Assembly (NCBI GenBank): GCA_023439125.1
Contig: JAEXOU010000011.1
Span: forward strand, 1-64,000
DNA: 64,000 nucleotides
Source: Bacillota bacterium
GTDB taxonomy: Bacteria > Bacillota > Clostridia > Lachnospirales > Lachnospiraceae
Direction of reading: 5' to 3'
Part shown: in pieces, positions 17,248-25,733 of the stretch
Numbering within the stretch: the first letter of the stretch is position 1
Layout: the number at the start of each line of letters is the position of its first letter
The notes under the pieces: generated by a model
The model's database searches: none
Told to the model about the DNA's origin: nothing
The model's input: the letters and a program-made list of their open reading frames with translations, nothing else
Position numbers and translations under genes: made by a program

Positions 17248-17484
17248 ATTTGCTTTTCAGGTAACTAACAGCCTACCTGTAAAACAAATCGCAAGCCCTT
17301 AACCCATAAGTATACTTGCTAAGAATAATTAGATAAACGTATGCTCTTTCAACAGTTGGATTCCCCCTCCAATGAAAAGCAACCCTACAAAAGAAGAATT
17401 AAATACTTATCCTCCCCTTTTTTGCTCGAGGCCCTTCAATGCAAGGGTTTCGGGCTATTTTATTGTCTCTGTCATACACAATCT
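17248..17484 (-). ncRNA. candidate structured RNA, possibly 6S RNA
   Basis: A 384-base gap without a plausible gene. A good promoter lies at its upstream end. The predicted transcript folds into one long interrupted hairpin. The closing helix pairs 17445-17456 with 17294-17305. A second helix pairs 17403-17410 with 17306-17313. An upper helix pairs 17373-17381 with 17342-17351, and the apical pair is 17368-17372 with 17356-17360. A separate 16-bp hairpin (17248-17293) follows. A long rod with an internal bulge, next to rarA, is what 6S RNA looks like in several Firmicutes. The bulge is very asymmetric, so the family name is only a suggestion. Confidence 0.45.
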
Positions 17485-17491
17485 GTTTAAT

Positions 17492-17520
17492 AATATATAT
17501 TAATTGCCGTTTAAAGTCAA
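17492..17520 (-). promoter_or_regulatory. sigma-A type promoter for the candidate RNA
   Basis: On the minus strand TTGACT (17515-17520), a 17-base spacer and TATATT (17492-17497). It lies just downstream of the small membrane-protein stop codon and points into a non-coding region, which supports an independent RNA transcript starting near 17484. Confidence 0.65.
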
Positions 17521-17538
17521 TATCTTTCCATGGGAATC

Positions 17539-17874
17539 CTAATGGTTCTCCTGTTCCTCATCTTTGGTCAACTGAACTTGCTCCGTATCTGCTACTTCAA
17601 TCTCATCTTCCGATACTTGGTTCATCTCTTTCTTCATGCGATGAAGCTGTCCTAAGCTTATACTATCCTCATTTTTCTTTCTAAATACTTTATCAAGTAA
17701 TACGAACACATAAATAAAAACTGGTATCACCAAAGAGCTGAATAAGGATACGATGAACATCTTATGAGCATAAGGTTTTGCCATAAGTGCTGTAATAAAA
17801 GTTACTACATAAAGACTTAATAATAACGCAATTCCTATGATTGCCAATACTTGCTTTGCTTTTCCACGTTTCAT
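17539..17874 (-). CDS. small two-TM membrane protein
   Basis: A 111-residue protein with two hydrophobic segments (about 8-30 and 38-62) and a charged C-terminal half ending QLTKDEEQENH. AAGGGGATTAG precedes the ATG. It starts 25 bases after rarA on the same strand and may be co-transcribed. No conserved motif was recognised; function unknown. Confidence 0.8.
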   Translation of the reverse strand: MKRGKAKQVLAIIGIALLLSLYVVTFITALMAKPYAHKMFIVSLFSSLVIPVFIYVFVLLDKVFRKKNEDSISLGQLHRMKKEMNQVSEDEIEVADTEQVQLTKDEEQENH

Positions 17875-17899
17875 TTCTAATCCCCTTAATCTTAAATTT

Positions 17900-19222
17900 T
17901 TAAGTATCTTTTTTTAGGTGCATCAGCCATTCACTCATCGTCTTCTCATAACCAAGTTCACCCATATGATAAAACGTTGTGCCTACTAACTCATCTGGTA
18001 GATACTGTTGTTCTACATAATGATTTTTATACGCATGTGCATACTGATAATCAACACCATGACCTAATTTTACAGCACTCTTGTAATGAGCATCTTGAAG
18101 ATGAGACGGAACACCACTACTTGTCTGTTGTTCTACTACTTTTGTTGCTGCATCAATTGCACAAATCGAAGAATTACTCTTTGGTGCACATGCCACATAG
18201 GTGGCAGCCTGTGCCAATATAATTCTTGCCTCTGGCATACCAATCCTTTCCACTGCCTGAGCAGCCGCAGTTGCAACCACTAGTGCGTTAGGATCTGCAT
18301 TCGATACGTCCTCTGCCGCACAAATCATAATTCTACGAGCAATAAAGGAAACCTGCTCTCCTGCATACAACATCTTTGCAAGATAATAAACTGCTGCATC
18401 TGGATCAGATCCACGCATACTTTTGATAAATGCTGATATTGTATCATAATGATTATCACCTGTCTTATCATATTTTAAGACACGGCGTTGAATACACTCT
18501 GAAGCTACATCTATTGTAATGTGAATCATACCATCTTCACTACGATTTGTTGTTAAAACACCTAATTCAATTGCATTTAAAGCCGAGCGTGCATCACCAT
18601 TCGCCATTTCCGATAGAAACTCTAAAGCTTCAGGTTCAATGTCTGCTTTATACGAACCAAGTCCTTTTTCCTTGTCGGTAATTGCTCGAACAATTAACTG
18701 CTTAATATCTTCTTTGGACAGTGGCTTTAGTTCAAAGACAATCGAACGTGAAATTAGAGCTCCATTAACCTCAAAATAAGGATTTTCTGTCGTTGCTCCT
18801 ATCAAGATAATCGTTCCATCTTCCACAAATGGTAAAAGATAATCTTGTTGCCCTTTATTAAATCGATGAATTTCATCTACAAAAAGAATCGTTTTCTTTC
18901 CATACATACCAACGGTTTGTTTCGCTTCTTTAATTACATCTTCCATATCCTTTTTGCCAGCGCTTGTCGCATTAATCTGCTTAAATTCAGCACTTGTTGT
19001 ACACGCAATTACCTTAGCCAATGTCGTTTTCCCAGTTCCTGGAGGACCATAAAAGATTACCGAGCCAAGCTTATCTGCTTGAATTGCACGATATAATAAT
19101 TTATCCTTACCAATAATATGACTCTGCCCAACGACTTCAGATAACTTAGTAGGACGAAGCCGCGAAGCCAATGGAGATTCTTTCTCCATAGTATTCTCTC
19201 TCATATATTCAAATAAATCCAT
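17900..19222 (-). CDS. rarA: replication-associated recombination protein A (AAA+ ATPase)
   Basis: RarA/MgsA/WHIP-family ATPase that acts at stalled replication forks. The 440-residue protein has LASRLRPTKLSEVVGQSHI near the N-terminus, Walker A GPPGTGKTT, Walker B LFVDEIHRFNKGQ and sensor 1 GATTENPYF. The C-terminal tetramerisation region includes SMRGSDPDAAVYYLAKML. Full length, with GGAGGG upstream of the ATG. It could be confused with the clamp-loader protein DnaX, but the C-terminal region is RarA-specific. It heads a run that ends in the candidate structured RNA. Confidence 0.96.
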   Translation of the reverse strand: MDLFEYMRENTMEKESPLASRLRPTKLSEVVGQSHIIGKDKLLYRAIQADKLGSVIFYGPPGTGKTTLAKVIACTTSAEFKQINATSAGKKDMEDVIKEAKQTVGMYGKKTILFVDEIHRFNKGQQDYLLPFVEDGTIILIGATTENPYFEVNGALISRSIVFELKPLSKEDIKQLIVRAITDKEKGLGSYKADIEPEALEFLSEMANGDARSALNAIELGVLTTNRSEDGMIHITIDVASECIQRRVLKYDKTGDNHYDTISAFIKSMRGSDPDAAVYYLAKMLYAGEQVSFIARRIMICAAEDVSNADPNALVVATAAAQAVERIGMPEARIILAQAATYVACAPKSNSSICAIDAATKVVEQQTSSGVPSHLQDAHYKSAVKLGHGVDYQYAHAYKNHYVEQQYLPDELVGTTFYHMGELGYEKTMSEWLMHLKKDT

Positions 19223-19395
19223 GAAAATCCCTCCAGATTATCTTGAAATCAAAAAAATAATGTGCTACACTTCCACATGATAAAGTAATTGTTTTGCTCT
19301 TACATTTACGAATAATATTGTGTCCACAATTCAAACATGATTTAGGAGCACTTCTTCACAATCACGATTACATATCCACAAAAAGGAGAAAAATA

Positions 19396-19569
19396 ATGAT
19401 ACCAAAAGATCCTATTATGTTATTAAGCTATGTGAATACACAATTACGAGATTATTATAAATCGTTAGATGACCTATGTTCTAGCTTGTCGATTAATCGA
19501 GAGGAGCTTGTCTTAACACTTTCAAAAATCGATTATATCTATGTTCCGGAACAAAATCAATTTATTTAA
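19396..19569 (+). CDS. DUF4250 domain protein
   Basis: A 57-residue protein starting MIPKDPIMLLSYVNTQLRDY, matching the compact DUF4250 family common in clostridia. It begins like a degenerate helix-turn-helix (LDDLCSSLSINREELVLTLSKI), so DNA binding is possible but unproven. AAAAAGGAGAA fixes the start; an upstream in-frame ATG at 19294 would add 34 unrelated residues. A hairpin terminator follows within 20 bases. Its 3' end overlaps the convergent vanZ-like gene by 4 bases. Confidence 0.85.
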   Translation: MIPKDPIMLLSYVNTQLRDYYKSLDDLCSSLSINREELVLTLSKIDYIYVPEQNQFI

Positions 19570-20081
19570 GTTCTCTCACACCCCATAGCGTCCTTTCTTT
19601 TGGACGCTTTTTTTGTGTAAAACTTTCTTATTACATAAAAAAAGAGACAACCTAGCAATACACCGATTGAATCAATTCCAACATCTTTTAAGGTGCCACT
19701 CCTACCCTCTATAAATGTCTGATGGAACTCATCTGTTCCTGCATATATTACAGAAGTAATAAAAGCAATAATAAATATCCTTTTATCCTTAATCTGATTT
19801 ATCCAAAGTGGAATACTAATAAAAATTGTAAGGATGGCGTATTCCGTAATATGTGCAGTCTTTCGAACAATAACATTTATTGTTTCCAACCACCCCACAC
19901 GTTCTGTCGGATCAATATCACCAAACAGTGCCTCAAATACACGAAGAATAGCATCTGCAATCGGTGAACTCGTTCCGTCAGAAACTACTGCCGGTTTTGA
20001 TGAGAACATATATATTACAATCATCATGATAATTGCTGGCAACCATGATAGCCATTTTAAACATTGCTTTTTTTGATTCAT
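19566..20081 (-). CDS. VanZ-like membrane protein
   Basis: A 171-residue protein with about four membrane segments. The family pattern is present: the first helix ends MFSSKPAVVSD, then RKTAHITEYAILTIF, YAGTDEFHQTFIEGRSGTLKDVGID and a last TM helix. VanZ proteins are known from teicoplanin resistance and are often of unknown role in clostridia. The C-terminal codons (KKASKRKDAMGC) are read through the GCGTCC hairpin that terminates the opposite DUF4250 gene, an unusual overlap. The ribosome-binding site is weak. Confidence 0.88.
   Translation of the reverse strand: MNQKKQCLKWLSWLPAIIMMIVIYMFSSKPAVVSDGTSSPIADAILRVFEALFGDIDPTERVGWLETINVIVRKTAHITEYAILTIFISIPLWINQIKDKRIFIIAFITSVIYAGTDEFHQTFIEGRSGTLKDVGIDSIGVLLGCLFFYVIRKFYTKKASKRKDAMGCERT
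19587..19614 (+). terminator. GCGTCC-family hairpin terminator inside vanZ-like coding sequence
   Basis: AGCGTCC and GGACGCT with an eight-base loop, then TTTTTTT on the plus strand. It ends the DUF4250 transcript. It belongs to a repeat family found also near 24154, 35623, 55484 and 59584. Confidence 0.8.
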
Positions 20082-20204
20082 CTGGTTTTAGATATCCCTT
20101 CTATTGCTCTTTTTTACTTGGATTGATATAATTATTGCACGAACTTTTGTCATGAGGTTTCTAAGAAGTACCACATGGATTCTTAATTCACATCTTAATC
20201 GAAC

Positions 20205-20218
20205 GACAAACGTTTGTC
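20205..20218. promoter_or_regulatory. 14-bp perfect palindrome upstream of the vanZ-like gene
   Basis: GACAAACGTTTGTC is fully self-complementary and lies about 125 bases before the vanZ-like start. It could be a repressor operator; the binding protein is unknown. Confidence 0.25.
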
Positions 20219-20291
20219 AAGAAAGCATACAATTCGAATCATTTGATAGAAAGATTTAGGTGTCAAAAGACTTTAAGATAGAAATTAGATG

Positions 20292-20488
20292 TCATTTTGC
20301 ACAAGGAAATGTTAGGAGTATGTGATGACAAATATAATTTATACACAACACGCTTTCGCTTGAATGAAGTTCGTAACGGTACATAAGGGCCTAAAATACA
20401 GGCCCTAAGTACCGACGACTTCATACAGTATGCTCCTAAATTATGTTTGTCATCCCATACTCAGCTAGTCTATTCAAGTGCAAAATGA
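20292..20488. repeat. large palindromic intergenic element
   Basis: It is bounded by TCATTTTGCA and TGCAAAATGA. Inside, GAGTATGTGATGACAAATAT pairs imperfectly with the run ending at 20462, and GAAGT...GGTAC...AGGGCCT pairs with AGGCCCT...GTACC...ACTTC. One strand can therefore fold along most of its 197 bases. Its left 85 bases recur in the opposite orientation at 59616-59700 with about six mismatches. No coding sequence. It fills most of the 463-base gap between the vanZ-like gene and yigZ. Confidence 0.75.
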
Positions 20489-20544
20489 GTAGTTAAATTC
20501 AGAAAAACACTTTTGATACATGAAAAAGAAAGGAATTATTACAA

Positions 20545-21195
20545 ATGCAGGATTCCTATAAAATAGTATATACAGGTGGAACTGGGGAGATTGTAGAAAA
20601 GAAGTCTAGATTTATTGCAACAGTACTACCAATCAACTCAGAAGAAGAAGCTATTACATTTATTGAACAGATGAAAAAAAAATACTGGGATGCAAGACAT
20701 AACTGTTCCGCTTATGTGCTAGGTCCACATAATGAACTCGAACGTTGCAGTGATGATGGAGAACCAAGTAAAACTGCAGGTCGTCCAATACTTGATGTTT
20801 TACTCAATGAAGGACTTCATAATGTGGTAGTTGTTGTAACACGCTACTTTGGAGGTACTTTACTTGGTACAGGAGGACTCGTTCGCGCATATCAAGGAGC
20901 TACAAAAGAGGGGTTAGCTAACTGCACAATACTAGAAAAACACTTTGGTAAACAACTTCAGGTCACAACTGACTATACAGGGCTTGGAAAAATCCAATAC
21001 ATTGCTGGAACGTTAGAATTAACAACTCTATCAACAGAATTCACTGATATCGTTGTAATCACCCTATTAATTCCTCCAATTTCATTAGGTTCGATCAAGA
21101 AAAAGATTCAAGAAGCTACAAATGGGAAAGCTATTATGGAAGAACTTGAAGATGTTTCCTATGCAAAACATAATGATGAAATTATATTATTTTAG
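20545..21195 (+). CDS. YigZ/IMPACT family protein
   Basis: A 216-residue protein of the UPF0029/IMPACT family. The N-terminal domain has EKKSRFIATVLPINSEEEA, WDARHNCSAYVLG and the signature RYFGGTLLGTGGLVRAYQGA (about 108-127). A C-terminal ferredoxin-like domain ends at YAKHNDEIILF. Bacterial members are conserved and mostly uncharacterised; eukaryotic IMPACT modulates translation. AAGGAATTATTAC precedes the ATG. It is read alone, in the same direction as the PBP gene that follows. Confidence 0.92.
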   Translation: MQDSYKIVYTGGTGEIVEKKSRFIATVLPINSEEEAITFIEQMKKKYWDARHNCSAYVLGPHNELERCSDDGEPSKTAGRPILDVLLNEGLHNVVVVVTRYFGGTLLGTGGLVRAYQGATKEGLANCTILEKHFGKQLQVTTDYTGLGKIQYIAGTLELTTLSTEFTDIVVITLLIPPISLGSIKKKIQEATNGKAIMEELEDVSYAKHNDEIILF

Positions 21196-21238
21196 TATTA
21201 AGTAATTCCTAAGAAAATGTGAAGATTTATTAGGAAAG

Positions 21239-21267
21239 TTGCATATTGGAAATAACTTTGATATAAT
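21239..21267 (+). promoter_or_regulatory. sigma-A type promoter for the class A PBP
   Basis: TTGCAT, a 17-base spacer and TATAAT. Transcription would begin near 21274, about 50 bases before the start codon of the PBP gene. Confidence 0.65.
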
Positions 21268-21326
21268 GAATTCCAAACGGTAAATACTAAATATATAGGT
21301 ACTTACTAACGTTTTAGGAGGTTACT

Positions 21327-24044
21327 ATGGATTATAGTAGAAAAGGTGTCGTTAAAAAACAACATGAGATAAAATCCACCACGAAACGACTGAATTCTAA
21401 AATACGTATTAATTTGTTTCGTGTAGCATTAGTAAGTGTTGTTTTTCTCGGCATTATAGGAGTTATGGCAATTGGAGGAGCTGCAAAAGGTATCATCGAA
21501 TCTGCCCCTGACATCCAACAGGTAAATATAGATCCGGAAGGTTTTACAACACATGTTTATTACAGTAATGGAGAATTGTCTCAAGAACTAGTAGGTGCTG
21601 AAGCAAACCGTGTGTATGTTCCTATCGAAGAAATTCCTCTGATTTTACAACATGCATTCGTAGCGTTAGAGGATGAACGATTTTATGAACACGATGGAAT
21701 CGATCTTCAAGGAATTTTCCGTGCTGCCTTTTCTGTAATAAAGACGAAAGGACTCGGTTTTGGTGGTAGTACGATAACGCAGCAGTTACTAAAGGTAAAA
21801 GTATTTAACTATGGTAATGAGAAGAACATCGTAGATAAAGTAGTCCGTAAGATACAAGAACAGTATTTAGCTATCAAGCTAGAAGATGAATTCACAAAGG
21901 ATGAAATTCTTGAAGCATACCTCAATAATATAAATTTAGGTAACGGTTCATATGGTGTCCAAACAGCTGCACAAAGTTATTTTGGTAAAGATGTTCAAGA
22001 ACTTACCTTATCGGAAGCTGCAGTCATTGCACCAATTGCTCTCTCCCCAGTTTACTGTAACCCTGTAAATTACCCAGAGAGAAATGCAAAACGACGTACG
22101 GATTGCCTTAATAATATGCTGGAATTAAATTTCTGTACAAAGGCTGAATATGATGCAGCAATGGCCGATGATGTTTATGCAAGAATTAAAAATTACAATG
22201 AGCAAAAGGCACCAGATACTTATTTCTCTTATTTTACGGATGCTCTCATTGAACAAGTACTTTCTGATTTAACGACGAAAAAAGGATATACTTCCGACCA
22301 AGCTTATAATTTACTATATAAAGGTGGTCTTGAAATCTACTCTACACAGGATCAAACAATTCAGAGTATTATGGACAAGTACTTTACCGATGAAGCTAAT
22401 TTCCCTGAAGTCGGCAAGGGTTCTTACTATGAACTAAATTATAGTTTGATTGTAGACAAAGAAAACGGTGAGAGAATTGAATACAAGACAGCCGATTTAA
22501 TTGATTATTATAAGGATTTTGATGACTCGGAACGTCTTTATTATCATGAATCAAGACCGTATGTTGGAATTAATACACTTGGTTATAGTAAAGAAGATAT
22601 GGAAGCAAAAATAACAGAATTTAGAGAAGCAATAGTAGGGGAAAATGATACGATTTATTCTGAATCCGTAAACATTCTACTTCAGCCGCAGACTTCTATG
22701 ACAATTATGGATCAATATACTGGTCATGTTGTTGCACTTTATGGTGGACGTGGTCAAAAAACTGGTAATCGTACTACAAATCGTGCAACAGATTCACAAC
22801 GTTCTGTTGGTTCTACTTTTAAAGTATTGGCATCCTTCTTACCTGCACTTGATACTTGTGGGTATACATTAGCAAGTGTTATGGATGACTCAGAATATAC
22901 GTATCCAAATTCAACAAGTAAGGTTAGAAACTGGAATGGAGTATATAAGGGATTATCTTCGATGCGTGAAGGTATCTATAATTCTATGAACATTGTTGCA
23001 TGTCGCTTTATGGAGGCTGTAACACCTAGAGTTGGATTTGATTACCTTAAGAAACTTGGTTTTAACTTAGTAGAATCTCAGGTAGGCGCTGATGGTAAGA
23101 CTTATACCGATATGAATGTTTCAATGGCACTTGGTGGTTTAACAAATGGTGTTACGAATATGCAGTTAACTGCTGGTTATGCAGCGATTGCAAATGATGG
23201 TATCTACAATCCACCAGTTCTTTATACTAAGATCGTTGATCAGAACGGAAAAGTAATTTTATCAAATGAACCATCCTCTGAACAAGTTTTTAAAACTTCA
23301 ACTGCTTGGTTATTAAAATCTGCGATGCAAGATACTGTTACTAGAGGTACAGCTACGCGAGTTCAATTCGATAACTACAAGATGCCTATTGCAGGTAAAA
23401 CTGGTACGTCAACTAAAGATTATGACTTATGGTTTGTTGGTTTTACACCTTATTATACTTCAGCAATCTGGACAGGATTTGATTACAGTTTCTCACAAAC
23501 AGAGAAAAATTATCATAAAAATCTATGGCGTAATGTTATGGAAGAAATTCATTCTACTCTTGGCTTAGAATATAAGACATTTGAAAAACCAGACTCAATT
23601 ACCTCTGCTGTAATTTGTACAAAGTGTGGTAACTTGGCTATTCCAGGTGTTTGTGATCAAGCCCTTAGTGGTAACTGTACAAGAAGTGAGTATTTTGCAA
23701 AAGGTACCACTCCAACCCAATATTGTACCTGTCATGTGAAAGTTTCTGTATGTAAAGAATCTGGTCATTTTGCATCACCATACTGTCCAATTGAACAATG
23801 TGAAGATGCTGTTTATTTAATCAAAGAGGAAACTTCACCAACTGCCGATACTCAGTTTATTTATCCTACGGATGAAAAGGCAGAACCTTGTCCAATTCAT
23901 ACAGAAGGATCTGTTGCTCCTCCTATAGATGGGGAAGAAGTAATTCCTCCTGAGGATATTCCAGATGATTTTTTTGAAGATGATGGTGAAACAGGTGATA
24001 TTACAGATAATCCACCAGTAGTAATTATCTCACCAGCCCCATAA
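21327..24044 (+). CDS. class A penicillin-binding protein (PBP1A-type)
   Basis: Bifunctional peptidoglycan glycosyltransferase/transpeptidase, 905 residues. One N-terminal TM anchor (about 30-52). The GT51 domain (about 75-260) has EDERFYEHDGID and GGSTITQQLLK. The transpeptidase domain (about 450-740) has the nucleophile in GSTFK, YNSMN (SxN) and KTGTSTKDYD. The last 150 residues are unusual: about a dozen cysteines, many in CxxC-like pairs (ICTKCGN, QYCTCH, YCPIEQC), then an acidic proline-rich tail. AGGAGGTTACT precedes the ATG. Cell-envelope role is secure; the Cys-rich tail has no assigned function. Confidence 0.95.
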   Translation: MDYSRKGVVKKQHEIKSTTKRLNSKIRINLFRVALVSVVFLGIIGVMAIGGAAKGIIESAPDIQQVNIDPEGFTTHVYYSNGELSQELVGAEANRVYVPIEEIPLILQHAFVALEDERFYEHDGIDLQGIFRAAFSVIKTKGLGFGGSTITQQLLKVKVFNYGNEKNIVDKVVRKIQEQYLAIKLEDEFTKDEILEAYLNNINLGNGSYGVQTAAQSYFGKDVQELTLSEAAVIAPIALSPVYCNPVNYPERNAKRRTDCLNNMLELNFCTKAEYDAAMADDVYARIKNYNEQKAPDTYFSYFTDALIEQVLSDLTTKKGYTSDQAYNLLYKGGLEIYSTQDQTIQSIMDKYFTDEANFPEVGKGSYYELNYSLIVDKENGERIEYKTADLIDYYKDFDDSERLYYHESRPYVGINTLGYSKEDMEAKITEFREAIVGENDTIYSESVNILLQPQTSMTIMDQYTGHVVALYGGRGQKTGNRTTNRATDSQRSVGSTFKVLASFLPALDTCGYTLASVMDDSEYTYPNSTSKVRNWNGVYKGLSSMREGIYNSMNIVACRFMEAVTPRVGFDYLKKLGFNLVESQVGADGKTYTDMNVSMALGGLTNGVTNMQLTAGYAAIANDGIYNPPVLYTKIVDQNGKVILSNEPSSEQVFKTSTAWLLKSAMQDTVTRGTATRVQFDNYKMPIAGKTGTSTKDYDLWFVGFTPYYTSAIWTGFDYSFSQTEKNYHKNLWRNVMEEIHSTLGLEYKTFEKPDSITSAVICTKCGNLAIPGVCDQALSGNCTRSEYFAKGTTPTQYCTCHVKVSVCKESGHFASPYCPIEQCEDAVYLIKEETSPTADTQFIYPTDEKAEPCPIHTEGSVAPPIDGEEVIPPEDIPDDFFEDDGETGDITDNPPVVIISPAP

Positions 24045-24070
24045 GATACAAATTTAAAGAAACGAACAAA

Positions 24071-24201
24071 AGTGTGCTTCGCACACTCTCACGAGCAACA
24101 CTTTACAAGCACATCTTTTGTTCCGCGCCGTAGCGTAGCGTAGTGCGCATCATAGCGTCCATCCTTTTGGACGCTTTTTTATACTAGGAATTTCCTAGTA
24201 T
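24071..24201. repeat. composite hairpin repeat downstream of the PBP gene
   Basis: Three inverted repeats in a row: GTGTGCTTCGCACAC (24071-24085), AGCGTCC/GGACGCT (24154-24175, followed by T6, a terminator for the PBP gene) and ATACTAGGAATTTCCTAGTAT (24181-24201). The same order, with variation, occurs at 35546-35684, and the last two units at 55484-55540. Confidence 0.75.
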
Positions 24202-24202
24202 A

Positions 24203-24261
24203 TAAAAAAGGAGCTAATGTGTAGCTGATTGAGCAAATCAGCTATACATTAGTTCCTTTTA
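24203..24261. terminator. bidirectional terminator between PBP and spoVA genes
   Basis: A stem of more than 20 bp, AAGGAGCTAATGTGTAGCTG against CAGCTATACATTAGTTCCTT, with flanking A and T runs on both sides. It ends the spoVA operon on the minus strand and backs up the PBP terminator on the plus strand. Confidence 0.88.
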
Positions 24262-24273
24262 TTATTCACCTTT

Positions 24274-24630
24274 TTATTGCTTCATCTTTGGATTGAATAT
24301 CAACGAAGCTAGGTAGCTGAATATTAACGCAGTTGAAATACCAACTGCGGAGGCTGTAAATCCTCCCTTAAATAATCCGATAAAACCTTCCTTATCTACT
24401 GCCTCGCGAATTCCTTTAAATAGAACATTACCGAATCCGACTAAAGGTACTGTCGCTCCTGCACCTGCCCACTCTGCAAATGGCTCATATATGCCAATAG
24501 CTCCAAGTAGACTTCCCAAACATACTAAGAGTACCATAATTCGCCCTGGCATTAATTTTGTATTATCCATTACAATCTGTACGATAGCACAGATTGCTCC
24601 ACCAACTAAAAATGCTTTTAAATAGTCCAT
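24274..24630 (-). CDS. spoVAE: stage V sporulation protein AE
   Basis: A 118-residue membrane protein with about four helices, the last gene of the spoVA operon. SpoVA proteins form the channel that moves dipicolinic acid into the forespore and out at germination. Family features: an N-terminal DYLKAFLVGGAICAIVQI helix and the glycine-rich segment VPLVGFGNVLFKGIREAVD, shared with SpoVAC. AGAGAGGAAAC precedes the ATG. It starts 16 bases after spoVAD. It is the shorter AE form (AEB-like). Confidence 0.93.
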   Translation of the reverse strand: MDYLKAFLVGGAICAIVQIVMDNTKLMPGRIMVLLVCLGSLLGAIGIYEPFAEWAGAGATVPLVGFGNVLFKGIREAVDKEGFIGLFKGGFTASAVGISTALIFSYLASLIFNPKMKQ

Positions 24631-24646
24631 AAGTTTCCTCTCTTAT

Positions 24647-25708
24647 TTATGCGTTAGTTTCTAAGATTACAGCATGTGCAATTCCAGGAACGCTTTGTCC
24701 TTCATTGTAACTAACTGTTGATAATAATGCTCCTGTCGGAACAAACAATATTCGATTCCATTCTTTTTTTCTCATCTTTTGTAGTACATATCCACATAGG
24801 GTAATCGCACTACAGCCACACCCACTTCCTCCAGCATGAGTATCCTGAGTTTCCGGATCATAAATTTCGATACCACAGTCCATATGATTCGAAGTAATAT
24901 CGTACCCTTCTTCTTTTAGCAAATCAATTAAGATATCACGTCCAACCACACCTAAATCACCTGTAATAATACGGTCATAGTAATTAGGCTGTCGATCAAA
25001 GTCCTTTAGATGCTGTGCAATTGTAGAACATGCTGCAGGAGCCATACATGCGCCCATATTCAAAGAATCCTTTAGTCCAAAATCAGTGATTTTACCAATT
25101 GTAACACCCATAATGTGAATTTGTACTGGAAGAAACTCTCTTCCAAATGCACTCTGTTTATTGATTGTTTGACCAATTACTACAGCTCCGCTACCTGTTA
25201 CTGTCCATGTCGCAGCCAAAGGCCTTTGATTACCATAACCAAGAGGAAATCGAAACTGCTTTTCAGCACCAGCAAAATGACTCGAAGTAATCGCTAGTGC
25301 ATGATCTGCGAAACCTCCTTCTACTAACATAGAAGCTACTGCCATCGACTCACCCATAGTAGAACAAGCACCGTAAACGCCAAGAAGAGGTATATCAAAA
25401 TTCTCGATACCAAAACTTGTTGCAATCAATTGACCAAGCAAATCACCACCAACGATATAACGAATTTCATTTCTACTAAGTCCTGACTTATGAATGACTG
25501 TGTCAACGGCCATACCGAGCATCTTGCTCTCTGCTTCCTCCCAAGAATTTTGCCCGAACATTGGGTCAGTATCAATCACATCAAAATAAGAACCAAGTGG
25601 TCCTTCACCTTCCATCTTGCCAGCAATGGAAGCTGCTGACTGAATTACAGGGGGATTATCAAAACATATACTCTGTTTTCCACGTAATTTATTGTTTTCA
25701 ACCGTCAT
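24647..25708 (-). CDS. spoVAD: stage V sporulation protein AD
   Basis: A 353-residue thiolase-fold protein of the DPA channel; SpoVAD binds dipicolinic acid but is not an enzyme. Family motifs: DPMFGQNSWEEAESKML, GVYGACSTMGESMA (the thiolase cysteine region), HFAGAEKQFRFPLGYGNQRP and THAGGSGCGCSA. AAAGGAGCAG precedes the ATG. It lies between spoVAC and spoVAE with short gaps, which is the standard order. Confidence 0.96.
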   Translation of the reverse strand: MTVENNKLRGKQSICFDNPPVIQSAASIAGKMEGEGPLGSYFDVIDTDPMFGQNSWEEAESKMLGMAVDTVIHKSGLSRNEIRYIVGGDLLGQLIATSFGIENFDIPLLGVYGACSTMGESMAVASMLVEGGFADHALAITSSHFAGAEKQFRFPLGYGNQRPLAATWTVTGSGAVVIGQTINKQSAFGREFLPVQIHIMGVTIGKITDFGLKDSLNMGACMAPAACSTIAQHLKDFDRQPNYYDRIITGDLGVVGRDILIDLLKEEGYDITSNHMDCGIEIYDPETQDTHAGGSGCGCSAITLCGYVLQKMRKKEWNRILFVPTGALLSTVSYNEGQSVPGIAHAVILETNA

Positions 25709-25733
25709 TTAAACTGCTCCTTTATCTTTCCTT

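Noticed and set aside
19294..19395. 34-residue N-terminal extension of the DUF4250 protein
   Set aside because: The strong ribosome-binding site lies before the internal ATG, and the extension does not match the family.
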